Source: Antedon bifida
Lineage: Eukaryota > Echinodermata > Crinoidea > Comatulida > Antedonidae
Length of the DNA: 64,000 nt
Reading direction: 5' to 3'
NCBI GenBank assembly: GCA_963402885.1
Contig: OY727097.1
Span: 5,208,001 to 5,272,000, forward strand
A program made the translations under genes and the position numbers. Shown one piece after another: positions 22,601 through 34,373 of this stretch. Below the pieces are notes generated by a model, which was given only the letters and a program-made list of their open reading frames with translations, searched no databases and had not been told where the DNA came from. Numbering within the stretch: position 1 is the stretch's first letter; each line of letters opens with the position of its first letter.

Positions 22601-22770
22601 ACACATCTGGAATCTTTATGTTAGGATTCAGTCATCAGATGTGGTATATGGTGTATGCATTTGTAATAACCAATCAGCTAGCAGCATCTTACACCGTCCA
22701 TAAATGGTATAAAGACAAATTTGAAGACTATCCTAAAAATAGAACGGCGGTTATTCCATTTGTTTATTAA
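19691..22770 (+). CDS. SRD5A3: SRD5A3, polyprenol reductase
   Basis: Five exons: 19691-19881, 20360-20511, 21134-21325, 21803-21943 and 22520-22770 (stop TAA). Phases 2, 1, 1 and 1 are consistent; the product is 308 residues (human about 318). By family knowledge this ER enzyme reduces polyprenol to dolichol with NADPH, the carrier needed for N-glycosylation. Visible landmarks in order: hydrophobic N-terminus; FIKDLSMYGK; SNGYLLWVL; GTKRFLECV; RWYHIFAIILYVWSSWHQY; and the diagnostic C-terminal block HKIPYGDWFQYVSCPHYFFE followed by two hydrophobic stretches and YKDKFEDYPKNR. I chose ATG 19691 because of its GACATGG context; an in-frame ATG at 19655 would add 12 residues. The introns carry SINEs, a 5S-like sequence and a MITE remnant. 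The next gene, TUSC3, is convergent. Confidence 0.95.
20577..20650 (-). repeat. tRNA-like SINE fragment with strong B box
   Basis: On the minus strand 'aatggtagaatgctcag' precedes GGTTCGAAACCC by a tRNA-like distance. No closed acceptor stem. In a SRD5A3 intron. Confidence 0.5.
20770..20862 (-). repeat. tRNA-derived SINE, family S1
   Basis: On the minus strand it has GTAGCTTGGTGGTTAACATG and CAGGGTTCAATCCTGAC, very close to the copy at 45803. In a SRD5A3 intron. Confidence 0.75.
20890..21100 (+). pseudogene. LINE 3' end relic
   Basis: A short frame KSALKTHLFLSNYYIF followed by a stop matches the usual last residues of jockey/RTE/CR1 RT ORFs ('K-x-x-LK-x-x-LF'). The rest is AT-rich 3' UTR-like sequence. 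Small fragment. Confidence 0.4.
21361..21447 (+). repeat. 5S rRNA-derived sequence (SINE3-like or pseudogene)
   Basis: Segments match the 3' two-thirds of metazoan 5S rRNA in order: CACGGAAGTTAAGCAATGG, then CTTGAATGGGAGGCCATCTG, then AAGTGCTGTA. These include the internal-promoter (A and C box) region. The 5' part is missing or diverged, and extra sequence follows, so a 5S-derived SINE or pseudogene fits better than a gene. In a SRD5A3 intron. Confidence 0.65.
21557..21668. mobile_element. MITE family A remnant
   Basis: Carries TGTAGACTATCAAACTTTGT and the inner 'gtgcccatatatggacat', but the right terminal repeat is missing. In a SRD5A3 intron. Confidence 0.7.
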
Positions 22771-22859
22771 AAATAATTGATTAAAGGTGGAGAATCTTCT
22801 TTTAGTATTTTTTCCATAATTCTATATTATGCGATGGTATTTCTATATACACAGTTATT

Positions 22860-25560
22860 AATCAGCTAGTGGTGCATAATTGAGAAATCGAAAATGTACC
22901 TTTTTTTCGAAAATTGCCAATTTTTATTTTTTGATATAACTGGTTACTATAGCATAATTGATAGCGCAGCACACATTCGACTCTGCGCATGTTATTTATG
23001 ATATAGTAAGCAGTTATGTCAACAAATAAAACGGTCAAAAATTGGCAATTTTTTGGAAATTATTTTTAAATGGCCAAATTTCGATTCGATATTTGTTGAT
23101 ATAAATGGTTACTATAACATAATTGACATGCGCAGAACACATTATTTGACTTTGCGCATGTTAATTATTATATAGTATCCAGTTATGTAAAAAAATGACC
23201 AAATATCAAGTTTTTATTGCTGTATATGATCATATATTGCGTTATCATCATATAGTACCATAGAAACCAGTTTTGTCAAAAAATTAAAAGGTCGAAAAAT
23301 TGCTATTTTTTGAAACAATTCCTGTGCTATAGTACAGGGATTTTTTTGAAAAATGGGCAAAATATCAAGTTTTTAAAATTTAATTATTATTCGATAATAT
23401 TGCTGTATATGATCATATATTGCGTTATCATCATATAGTACCATAGAAGCCAGTTTTGTCAAAAAATAAAAAGGTCGACAAATGGCTATTTTAAAAAAAA
23501 ATTCCTGTACAGGGATTTTTTTTGAAAAATGGCTAACATATCAAGTTTTTAAAATTTAATTATTATTCGATAATATTGCTGTATATGATCATATATTGCG
23601 TTATCATCATATTATAGTACCATAGAAACCAGTTTTGTCAAAAAATAAAAAGGTCGAAAAATGGCTATTTTTTGAAAAAATTCCTGTACTTTAGTACAGG
23701 AATTTTTTGAAAAATGGCTAAAATATCAAGTTTTTAAAATTCAATTATTCGATGATATTGCTGAATATGATCATATATTGCGTTATCATCATAGTATAGT
23801 ACCATAGAAACCAGTTTTGTCAAAAAATAAAAAGGTCGAAAAATGGCTATTTTTCGAAAAAAAACTCCTGTACTATAGTACAGGGATTTTTTTCGAAAAA
23901 TGGCAAAAATATCAAGTTTTTAAAATTCAATTATTATTCGATGATATTGCTGTATATGATCATATATTGCGTTATCATCATCTTATAGTACCATAGAAAC
24001 CAGTTTTGTCAAAAAATTAAAAGGTCGAAAAATGGCTATTTTTTGAAAAAATTCCTGTGCTATAGTACAGGGATTTTTTTGAAAAATGGGCAAAATATCA
24101 AGTTTTTAAAATTTAATTATTATTCGATAATATTGCTGTATATGATCATATATTGCGTTATCATCATATAGTACCATAGAAACCAGTTTTGTCAAAAAAT
24201 AAAAAGGTCGAAAAATGGCTATTTAAAAAAAAAAATTCCTGTACAGGGATTTTTTTTGAAAAATGGGCAAAATATCGAGTTTTAAAAATTTAATTATTAT
24301 TCGATAATATTGCTGTATATGATCATATATTGCGTTATCATCATATTATAGTACCATAAAAACCAGTTTTGTGAAAAAATAAAAAGGTCGAAAAATGGCT
24401 ATTTTTTGAAAAAATTCCTGTACTATAGTACAGGGATTTTTTTCGAAAAATGACAAAAATATCAAGTTTTTAAAATTCAATTATTATTCGATAATATTGC
24501 TGTATATGATCATATATTGCGTTATCATCATCCTATAGTACCATAGAAACCAGTTTTGTCAAAAAGTAAAAAGGTCGAAAAATGGTTATTTTTTGAAAAA
24601 ATTCCTGTACTATAGTACAGGGATTTTTTCGAAAAATGGCCAAAATACCAAGTTTTTAAAAATTCAATTATTATTCGATAATATTGCCGTATATGATCAT
24701 ATATTGCGTTATCATCATCTTATAGTATCATAGAAACCAGTTTTGTCAAAAAATAAAAAGGTCGAAAAATGACTATTTTTTGAAAAAACTCCTGTACTAT
24801 AGTACAGGGATTTTTTTCGAAAAATGACAAAAATATCAAGTTTTTAAAAATTCAATTATTATTCGATAATATTGCTGTATATGATCATATATTGCGTTAT
24901 CATCATCTTATAGTATCATAGAAACCAGTTTTGTCAAAAAATAAAAAGGTCGAAAAATGTCTATTTTTTGAAAAAATTCCTGTACTATAGTACAGGGATT
25001 TTTTCAAAAAATGGCCAAAATATCAAGTTTTTAAAAATTCAATTATTATTCGATAATATTGCTGTATATGATCATATATTGCGTTATCATCATCCTATAG
25101 TACCATAGAAGCGAGTTTTGTCAAAAATTAAAAAGTTTGAAACTTGACCATTTTTCGAAGATTTTGTTGAAAAATGGCCGAATTTCCACCTTTTTATTTT
25201 CCGATTTAACTGGTTACTATAGTATAATTGACATGCGCAAAAAACATTATTCGATTCTGCGCATGTTATTTATGATATAGTAAGTAGTTATGTCAACAAA
25301 TAAAAGGGTTGAAAATTGGCCATTTTTCGACAATTTCCCTATACTATAGTACAGCGATTTTTTCGAAAATTGCCAAATTTCGACCTTTTTTATTTTTCGA
25401 TAAAACTGGTTACTATAGCATAATTGATAGCGCAGCACACATTCGACTCGCATGTTATTTATGATATAGTAAACAGTTATGTCAACAAACAAAAGTGTCG
25501 AAAAATGGCCATTTCTCGAAAAAAAATTGTTTCAAAAAATGGCCAAATACAAGTATAGTA
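22860..25560. repeat. satellite array, two unit types arranged A-A-B(11)-A-A
   Basis: The centre (~23.2-25.1 kb) has 11 units of about 185 bp. 'gtatatgatcatatattgcg' recurs near 23220, 23402, 23579, 23760, 23950, 24135, 24313, 24500, 24687, 24875 and 25062. Most B units contain the perfect palindrome CCTGTACTATAGTACAGG inside a longer imperfect one (GGCTATTTTTTGAAAAAA ... TTTTTTCGAAAAATGGC). Two related A units on each side carry 'actggttactatag' and 'ctgcgcatgttatttatgat'. No coding capacity. Confidence 0.95.
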
Positions 25561-26010
25561 TTTACCTTTCAAAATGTATCGAGGTTATGTGCAGAACACA
25601 TTATATGCGTATGTCAATTTGTACAATTGTATTATATAGTACAGGGATTTTTTTGAAAATGTCTTATTTTTAAATGGCCAAAACTTTTAAAAATATATTA
25701 TGCAATAATATTGCCTAATACACCTTTTTACAGAGCCATATTATATGCACATATATTGTGTTACCTCCTATAGCCATAGTAAAGGTAGAATTTTGGAAAA
25801 ACTTTATATAATTCAATACGCGATAATATATTATTGGGAAGGAGCTGTTTTATTAAACATGTCTATTCAGCTGTTGGCTTCAATATGCTATCATTAAACA
25901 CTTTTGTTTTTCTAGTGCGTCCTGCAAAGTTTAATAAATATAAACAAATAGCATTGTTTAGCAACAATAAATTAATGACACATACTGTACACTAGTCTTA
26001 GCTTTGATGT
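25561..26010. other. intergenic, no gene seen
   Basis: AT-rich sequence between the satellite and the putative 3' end of TUSC3. Candidate minus-strand poly(A) signals (TTTATT on the plus strand) at 26011-26016 and 26089-26094. Confidence 0.4.
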
Positions 26011-26747
26011 TTTATTTGCAAATAACATCTACAGATTTTCAAAAACTGACTGTGAACTAATTTAAGACAATAGTTAAAAAAAACATTATTTATTTTAATA
26101 AAAGCTGTTTTTGGTTGCGTGCAATGCAACTCTACAGCTCACTATGTCGGTTGGTCAGTAAAAACTAACTCAAATTTGAGCACACGACTGGAGCCATGTA
26201 AATGGCCTTGCTTAAATAGGTGATTCTCAATATACCTTGCTGTACGACTGATAAATCGTGGTTACTTGTGAAACATTTACAGAATATCAAGTGTTACGTA
26301 TACATTCTATGGTTTCTGGTTGATTAAAAATGTTTTTTTTCTGCGTTGGCGCCTCATACCTTTGAGTCCTAAATATGCATAAATGCTTAGTTGCAAAGCT
26401 ACCGATTTCTAAGTCACTATGTGCAGCATTTTAACGTAAAAATACAATTTAAGTTCACCCTAACATCAATTTATCACCGAATGATAAAATTCTAAATACA
26501 GACATTATAGCGATTTTAAAAAGCAGGAAAATGTTATTAAAAGACATGAAATTTTCAATAATATATGGAAAGAAATACAAACTATATTTTAATTTTTGTT
26601 AAAGCACTTTAAATACAATTACAACCATTATCTAACCCCTAAAATAACATTACATAATATTTATTTGAAAGAAAATAGATGTTTCAAAAGTCGATATTCA
26701 TCAAGATGATGTCATTCCAGTTGAAATGGTGAGGATGAAAAGAGCCA

Positions 26748-29700
26748 TCAACGTAGTAGGAAACTAAAAGAAGAAAATGATGGTAACATTAAAACTGTGT
26801 TTGATCAACTAGCGTTCATGACCAACTGGTCTTCTATTCATAGAAAGTGTGGCTGTATAAAAATAGAAGGAGAGAGCTCGGAAGATCAGCCTTTTTAATA
26901 TGTAGTCCGTCGCCTCCCAATGTTACACAATGTTTAATTGCGTCTTACACGCAGCCTGTTGGCGCAAGGCTTCGGCTTTGAAAATACCATGGAGCCCTCT
27001 CCTTCTTTATTTATAACTCCATGGTTGAATGGACCAGTTATTTGTAAGATATCTACATATATAATGGTATTAAAATAAAAAATAAAGTTTGTTTTACCTG
27101 TATGGGTATCCTCTATATTTGGAACGAAATATTGATAAAATAAGACTGAAGAAAAACACTATCATGAACAGACCTATGATGGTCATTACTGAAATATAAA
27201 AAGAAAAATTTAATTTATTTCAAAATACAGGACTGTAGAGTGATACTTGCTTATGCCTTTTTCATTCTTAATATTAATTTAATATTATTATTATTTATTT
27301 ACGACCGATCTTACCTCTTTTCTGACCACCATTTGTCTCTGTAATAAAATTATCTTTACTTAATAACACCATTCCCACAGTCAGAAAGGCATCTGTGTAC
27401 AAAATGTCAAGGGTCAAATGAAATAAAGCTTGGGTAGGCAGTACTGTATATAAATGTGTCCAGTAACTGTAAATTATGCACAACAGCATGTTTTTCACAT
27501 GTGCTGCCTGCCTGTATCATAAAACCTACCCTTTTATGATACAGGCAGCACATGTGACACACATGAGATGCTGTATTACAGAATTTGCCTACAATACAGG
27601 ACTGTGAATTGGGTGTAACAAGCATGTTTTAAAATCACTGTCCCCTAAAAACAACAAACCCACTTGACTTCAATTAAAGGATACATAAAACAAATATGAT
27701 ATATGTTTCTGCTTGGAACTGTCCCTGGCTGCTACCATGAATGTAGTTCTAAAAGAAAAAAAATAATAATTAAAGGAATACACAGAAATAGGTTGGTATA
27801 TAAAACAAGAATTTTGAAAAGACTGAAAGAAGTTTAAGGATAGTTAACACCACCCCTGCCACCCCCTTCCTCCCACACAAGCATGTGGTTTCTTTTTGGC
27901 CTGTTTACAGGCAATGATTATTGTCACATACTCACCACTTGGCCCGATTGAGGGTTTCTATGAGCAAATGGTGGGCCTCTAATGTGATTCCACATCTGAC
28001 CAGACATCATTGAGAATACAACCAACTAAAAGAACAAGTTTGAAACGTGTTTGAGAGAGCAAAAAAAAATAGTAGGCTTAATAACTTAATAGCTGAACTT
28101 ATCCTCTCATTAGTTTAGTTTAAAGATATATTGTCCCCCTAACACAAAAATTGTTTTTGTTGAATATGCCATTTTAATGTCACATAATAGTTATTCACTG
28201 AAAAAAAACTGGATCGAAAAAAAAACCATTTTCCTGAAAAAAATGTAGTTTAAAGCAGAAAGTACCTAAATTGTCTGTCAGACAATAGTTTTTGGGTAAT
28301 ATTAAGCATTTCTTTTGTCTTTTTATAAGTGAAATAATTATTTTTGTTGATTTATTTTTCTACAGAAGTGAATAACTTGATTAAAACTGCAAAATGACCT
28401 ATTCAATATCTGATTTTATTAATCTTTATTTTTCATGTTTTTGGGGGACAATACATCTTTAAACTTGATATGCCAAGCTGGTATTTAATTGAGTATCTGT
28501 TGTTCTACGGGTAATCTTAATTACACACTTGCTTACCAGTGCCAGCATACCCCACATGTTTTTATTGTAAAGAAATTCCAGGTTATTTCTTCTAAAGTAT
28601 AACAACCCAGCAATGGTTGTAAGGGCCAGGCCAAGTAGTAGAATTCCAGCATGGTTGGGTGGACGAAAGATTCTTATCTGGAAAAAATTAAAATAATAAA
28701 TATATTAATACAAACATTTTTTGTTTTAAAGGGCTTTGAAACAAACTTATAAAGAACTAAGCGACTACAAGATGAACTAACCGTTACGTCAGTACGCTCA
28801 GCAACCCATTTGGCAATTTGTTCAGCCTGAAATCCAAGCCTATAATAAATCAAAAATTTAACATAAAAAGAAATATATAAAGAATAAATATTTTTAATGT
28901 TGATGTGGGGGATAAAATGAGGATTGTGGGGGGAAAAAGGTAAGGATTGTGGTGGGAAAAAGGTGAGGATTGTGGGGGAAAAAAGTGAGGATTGTAGGGG
29001 AAAAAAGTGAGGATTGTGAAAGGAATACTTATGTGATAATCTAAATAGGGAATAAAATTGTTTAATCATACCGTTGCATATCAAATGTATCAGCCTTCTT
29101 TGGCTTTCCTTTCAGGGGAAAATGTATTATACTTGGAGCTGACGTTGCTTTTAGCTGTAAATAAAAAATTCAAAAGAAAAAACCAGTTACTGAAGAGGAA
29201 AGATACTGTACTTACTGCTGAGGGGAGATACTTACTGCAGTAGGCAGATATTTACTGCAGAGGGAAGATATTTACTGCAGAGGAAAGATTTTTACTGCAG
29301 AGGAAAGATTTTTACTGCAGAGGAAAGATTTTTACTGCAGAGGGAAGATTTTTACTGCAGAGGGGAGATACTTACTGCAGAGGGGAGATACTTACTGCAG
29401 AGGGGAGACACTTACTGAAGAGGGGAGACACTTACTGAAGAGGGGAGACACTTACTGAAGAGGGGAGATACTTACTGAAGAGGGGAGACACCTACTGAAG
29501 AGGGAAGATATTTACTGCAGAGGGGAGACACTTACTGAAGAGGGGAGACACTTACTGAAGAGGGGAGATACTCACTACAGAGGGGAGATACTTCCTGCAG
29601 AGGGAAGATATTTACTGAAGAGGGGAGACACTTACTGAAGAGGGGAGACACTTACTGAAGAGGGGAGATACTTACTGAAGAGGGGAGACACTTACTGAAG

Positions 29701-31145
29701 AGGGGAGATACTTACTGAAGAGGGGAGACACCTACTGAAGAGGGAAGATATTTACTGCAGAGGGGAGACACTTACTGAAGAGGGGAGATACTTACTGAAG
29801 AGGGGAGATACTTACTGCAGAGGGGAGACACTTACTGAAGAGGGGAGATACTTACTGAAGAGGGGAGACACTTACTGAAGAGGTAAGATATTTACTGCAG
29901 AGGGGAGATACTTACTGAAGAGGGGAGACACTTACTGAAGAGATGAAGAGGGGAGATACTTACTGAAGAGAAGATACACTTACTGAAGAGAAGATACACT
30001 TACTGAAGAGGGGAGACACTTACTGAAGAGGGGAGATACTTACTGAAGAGGGGAGACACTTATTGAAGAGGGGAGGAAGGATATCTACTGATGGATGCCA
30101 TTGGGAGCTATGTACTGCAGAGGGTAGCATAGGGAGGGAGGCTACTGTACTTACTGCAGAGAAAACATCCTGCCCACTGTCATAATCCACACTGACAAAA
30201 AAGAGTCTATTTGAGTAGGAACCGGAAAAGCGCCATGAGTTTGCCAGGATCTGAAACTCTTCATTCACTTGCCTAAAAAAGGAGATAAAATATTTATTTA
30301 AGTAATTGTATATTTAATTTAAATCGATTCAATCTGTCTACTCAGTGGTCGGTTTCTTGCTGTTGAATAAGAGTGAAAAAAAGGTTTCTTAGGACAAACA
30401 TGATTTCTTCGACAGATAAGTTAACATGTTCTGGTAGTAGAATAATTTTTTATTGGATAGATGTGAGGACAATTTCTTTCTTTCTAATGGTATGTATGTA
30501 TAATATTAATAATAGGCCTATACTGTAGAGGAAGTAGGAAGTTTAAAAATATGAATAATAAATTTCTCCTACTTGCAAACTGAGCATTTTCTTCTTGAAT
30601 CCATGGCTGTCAGCATTAGAATAACAGAATAATTTCTTGGTGCGGCTTTGATGAACTGGCGATACTTCTCACCGTTCATATTGATCACTGGCCTTTTGTA
30701 ACTCCAATCCGTCAGTTGTTTTACTCGTTCTCCAAGAGTTTGCTGAAGAAAACAAAATTAATCAAAGGTTAAATCGTTCACCATGCCTACAAATAGAAAA
30801 ATCTTTCATAAAATTCAAAACTCGCATACAACAGAAAATACTGGTCGAGCCTAGGCCCAAGAATACGAAACTGGGCGGAAGGAGGTCGAGTCGGCGTTGC
30901 CTGACTGAGCAGCAGTGTGAGCTGTGTGTGAGCTCGACAGTACTGCGCAGTGTGGCCTGCGCTGGCCTGGATGATTTGTGCACAAGTAAAACCTATTTAT
31001 CTTTATATTTAACTGCATTATTATTTAGAAATACCTCCTTTTTCTTTGCATTAATCGACACATTTGTAAATAAGAAAATTAAGAGGGTAAACAGCCATAA
31101 TTTTGCTATCGTAGCTAAGCCCCGATGCCGAACAGTCGCCGCCAT
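26748..31145 (-). CDS. TUSC3: TUSC3/MAGT1 oligosaccharyltransferase subunit
   Basis: Eleven exons on the minus strand: 31035-31145 (ATG 31143-31145), 30573-30742, 30155-30272, 29072-29154, 28782-28839, 28537-28677, 27936-28025, 27685-27748, 27315-27392, 27098-27188 and 26748-26763 (stop TGA). All phases match; the product is 339 residues (human MAGT1 335, TUSC3 348). The family is the OST3/OST6 subunit of oligosaccharyltransferase in the ER. Its lumenal thioredoxin fold forms mixed disulphides with substrates; Mg2+ transport is also reported. Visible: signal peptide ending before [23 protein letters not shown], the CxxC redox pair [22 protein letters not shown], then four hydrophobic segments with [31 protein letters not shown] and the C-terminal [10 protein letters not shown] signature. 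One invertebrate gene stands for both vertebrate paralogues, so the symbol could equally be MAGT1. Confidence 0.96.
26824..27039. mobile_element. inverted-repeat element (MITE-like), family D
   Basis: Left arm AACTGGTC...AGAAGGAGAGAGCTC and right arm GAGCCCTCTCCTTCTTTAT...GGACCAGTT pair over roughly 50 bp with mismatches. In the last intron of TUSC3. Confidence 0.6.
28915..29030. repeat. minisatellite, ~20-23 bp units
   Basis: About five units of the type GTGAGGATTGTGGGGGAAAA. In a TUSC3 intron, directly before exon 29072-29154. Confidence 0.9.
29200..30075. repeat. 20-bp minisatellite made of splice-donor-like units
   Basis: About 43 units of the type CTTACTGAAGAGGGGAGACA with CTGCAG/CTGAAG and GATA/GACA variants. 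On the transcribed (minus) strand each unit reads CTTCAGTAAGTGTCTCCCC or CTCTGCAGTAAGTATCTCC. This repeats the real donor of exon 30155-30272 (CTCTGCA/GTAAGTA). The array begins about 80 bp downstream of that donor in the same intron. Confidence 0.97.
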
Positions 31146-31180
31146 GATGAACATAACACAAGTACAATTGTACAGATCCT

Positions 31181-31219
31181 ATTGGTTAACCAACTGTTAG
31201 GTTTGACAATCTAGCCAAT
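31181..31219 (-). promoter_or_regulatory. possible TUSC3 promoter CCAAT boxes
   Basis: ATTGG at 31181-31185 (CCAAT on the gene strand), 36 bp upstream of the ATG, and CCAAT at 31215-31219 on the plus strand. No TATA box seen. Weak evidence. Confidence 0.25.
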
Positions 31220-34200
31220 ACAATCAAGCGTAGCATACACTTCTCGGTTTCGGGGAGTACTGTCTGCTTCCCTCTAGAGGACAGATGCCGAAGGGATTAT
31301 TTATTTTTAATCAAGATCTCTCCGAGTGTAGTCCGTATCGGGAGTGTTTTGCTAATTATAAATGTATTTTATCTATTTTCATTTTAAGCAGAAGAAATAA
31401 TTCGTTTCTGAAGGTATTCACTATGTTTTGTTGTTTGAGTTTAGACAATTACTTAGTCCGTTATATGTATTTAACACTCGGCTTGCTAGGCCGCAGGCGC
31501 AGATTGAACACAGTATTTACTGTCAACAAACACAGTTGAAGGAGGGTACAATGTACTGGTATTTGATTATGGTTCCACAACTCGAAGGCCTAGCTTTATT
31601 TGGCTGGTCGTTAGTTTACTATGCTTATAATCCAACTGTAATCTATTTATAAATCTTGTCACTTAAGGACCAAGAGAGGGTAATTGAGACCACTTTGATT
31701 TGGCACTTGGTAGAAAAGAAATAAAAAAAATGTGCACATACCATACCTACTTACTACTAATCATAATAATCTTTACTAACTAGCTGTATGCACAGTAATA
31801 AGATCATGATTTACTACAGTTTGTCGCATTTTAAAGAGGCTCGCAATAAAATTAACGTCTGGTATTTAGTAAGGAGTGCTACTAAATTGAGTTGCGAAAA
31901 AAAAAAAATGCGATATTGAGTGAAAGACGATGATAAGAAAAGATGATATGATTTAAAAAGTGTATCTACTGTATATGAATGAGTGAGTGTTTCAATTAAA
32001 AAATACCGGAAAAAATCAAATGTGACTTTTCGGTTTTTTGTATAGGGTCAAAACCTAACAACATTTTGTTTAGCAAATAGCATACAGTATTCGATAGGGT
32101 GACCTACTGGTGATGTTGTTATTTGAATGTTTAATGCAAGCTTGTCCATTGAGTTTAAAAGTACCATTTGAATCGGTAAATAGATACTGAATAGAATATT
32201 CATTATATTTCTCTATCAATGCTAATAATCATTAATCTAAATCAATATAAAAGAAAATCGCTGTTTTTCATTTATTTTATGCATTGCTGAACAATCTTGA
32301 TATATTTTTCTGTACAAAAACGTATTTCGCTAAACATTATCATTAGAAGATTTTAAAGCGCTTGTTTCTCAATTGCTTTCCGCTTCACCGAGCAGCAGTC
32401 TCTCTTTAATTGATGATTAATGTGATATATTGACAGGTTATAACAACATCTTAAGATCATGTGACATATGAAATACAGCCTTTTAAGTAGTGTTTAATGA
32501 TGCACTTATGCAGAGTGTATGTATGTCATGTAAACATAATGAAAAATACAATAATATGGACATTATTTGTAATAAATTATATTATATAGTAAAGTAATAA
32601 GGCAATAAAATGAACAGTTAAAATATTACAATGGAATCAGAAAATATTAGAATAATAATAATAATTTAACACTTATTATTAGTTTCTATCAATGGTAAAG
32701 CAATACAATAAAAAGAGTGGTAATTATAATGAGACAATACTAAAATACCATTAATAGAGGATTTTGCAAGAAGAGATTTCCCAAGACCCATAAACAAAAA
32801 GAAAAAAATACATTTGTATAAATATAATTACCGTATATATATAAAATAAAAAAAGTCATGACAAAAAACAGTTTGAAGATCTAGTTTGAGTACAATGATA
32901 ATAAATGATTTTTATGTTTTTTACGAAAGGTTGGGAAAGAGGAAGAGTTAACAGTACTAGTATCTAATAAAATGTTTGTGAATTTTTTTTTGCAATATGA
33001 TTCTTGAAAACTAGAATAATTACATTTTTGTTTTTATTCATTATTGATATGACTGAGTGTACTAGTCAATTCAATTCGTACAGTTTGAAATTTTGCAGAA
33101 ATTGTGGGGTGGGAATAAGCATGTTAAATCTTGTGTCCAAATGTGGGTGGGATTATACTGGGACATGAGATTAGCATGGGATTATTCACGGTCTACTGGT
33201 TACATATTATTATTCACTGTATTTGTTTATTTTATTATTATTTATTCAATTTTCTGCCATAATACAATACAAAGAAGACAAAACAAATATAAAAGGCAAG
33301 GAAAGACCAAACAGGTGCTAAACACCTAAGCTAGTTGGTCAACCCAATACAGAGCACAGAAATAAAAAAAAAAAAAAAAAAATAACATTCTACAATTAAA
33401 GTATACTGTATATTATTGCATTCTCTTCCATAAATTGAATCAAAATAATAAATGCTGTTTGCAAAAGTGTTGTTGACGTTTTTATATCACTGGAATTTAT
33501 TCGCGCTTTTAATTACCAGTGACCTGGGTGGGTTTTCATAGATATACCCTAAAGGTAAACTGTCACCACCAATTAGTGACTATCTAGTTCATTGTCACCT
33601 GGCAGTAGCACATACCTGTCACATACCCCTCAAGCAAAGTTAGTGACATAATAATTTGACATACTCTTCGATCAAAAAATGTGTGTCACTATACTTATAA
33701 TCCAGTATAATATATATAGGTTAAACTATTAATTGAGTCTCATTCAACTATTTGTAGTTGGTAAAATAAATTAGTTGTGTGATACTGGGAATTCTTTAGT
33801 GTGATGAAATACAGGTATAAGACTGTATATGTAGAGATAAATTGTCAATGAACACAAATCTAAAATTCTCATACTAATATCATACATATAGGACATACTG
33901 TAAGAACAAAAAATGATATTATAAATAAGATGTTAATTACATAATTTTTCATACCATATAAAAATGTGAAAACATATCACATCTCAGTTTCTATAAATAA
34001 ATTATTATTTAATGAATATTAAATACAGTATTGTAATATAAAAGTGTATGGAGTGAATCATATGTCACCTAAGGTTTCATGTTTTCTGTTGTTGACTCCG
34101 TTGAAAGTATAGTACTGTAGGTGACTGGTAGATGTCTTCCTGGGCGGAGGTGGGTGGGGAAACATTTAAAGTATACCTCCTACTGTATGGGCGGATTCAG

Positions 34201-34373
34201 TGGTGCGCTCTGCCTTTTGACAGAAAAAAGTTATAAATTTATTTTTAAGATTTGATATCTATTTTTGACTAGTATGTTAGCAAAAAAAACGTTTATAAAA
34301 TCTTGGATCTACCCTTGATTTAAAAAAAAAATATATAGAATTTAATTTTTATTTATTTTTAAAGGTTTAAAGC
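31220..34373. other. intergenic region between divergent TUSC3 and sarcoglycan genes
   Basis: AT-rich with poly(A) tracts and no supported coding region. The sarcoglycan 5' UTR and promoter should lie at its right end. A LINE-tail-like stretch lies at 33210-33380. Confidence 0.45.
33210..33380 (-). repeat. LINE 3'-tail-like repeat
   Basis: Shares with 41935-42110 an AT-rich stretch (TTTATTCAA on the plus strand, so TTGAATAAA on the minus) and the short inverted motif AGGTG-taaa-CACCT. Ends next to a poly(A) tract. Likely a LINE 3' UTR fragment. Confidence 0.4.

Noticed and set aside
22860-25560. CRISPR-like array
   Set aside because: The units are 185-bp satellite copies with no separate constant repeat and unique spacers, in an animal genome.
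29058-29243. 61-codon plus-strand frame at the edge of the splice-donor minisatellite
   Set aside because: Antisense to a real TUSC3 exon (29072-29154) and running into the repeat.
31285-31652. Frames of 84 and 74 codons upstream of TUSC3
   Set aside because: Overlapping in different frames, no domain and no flanking splice or promoter signals.
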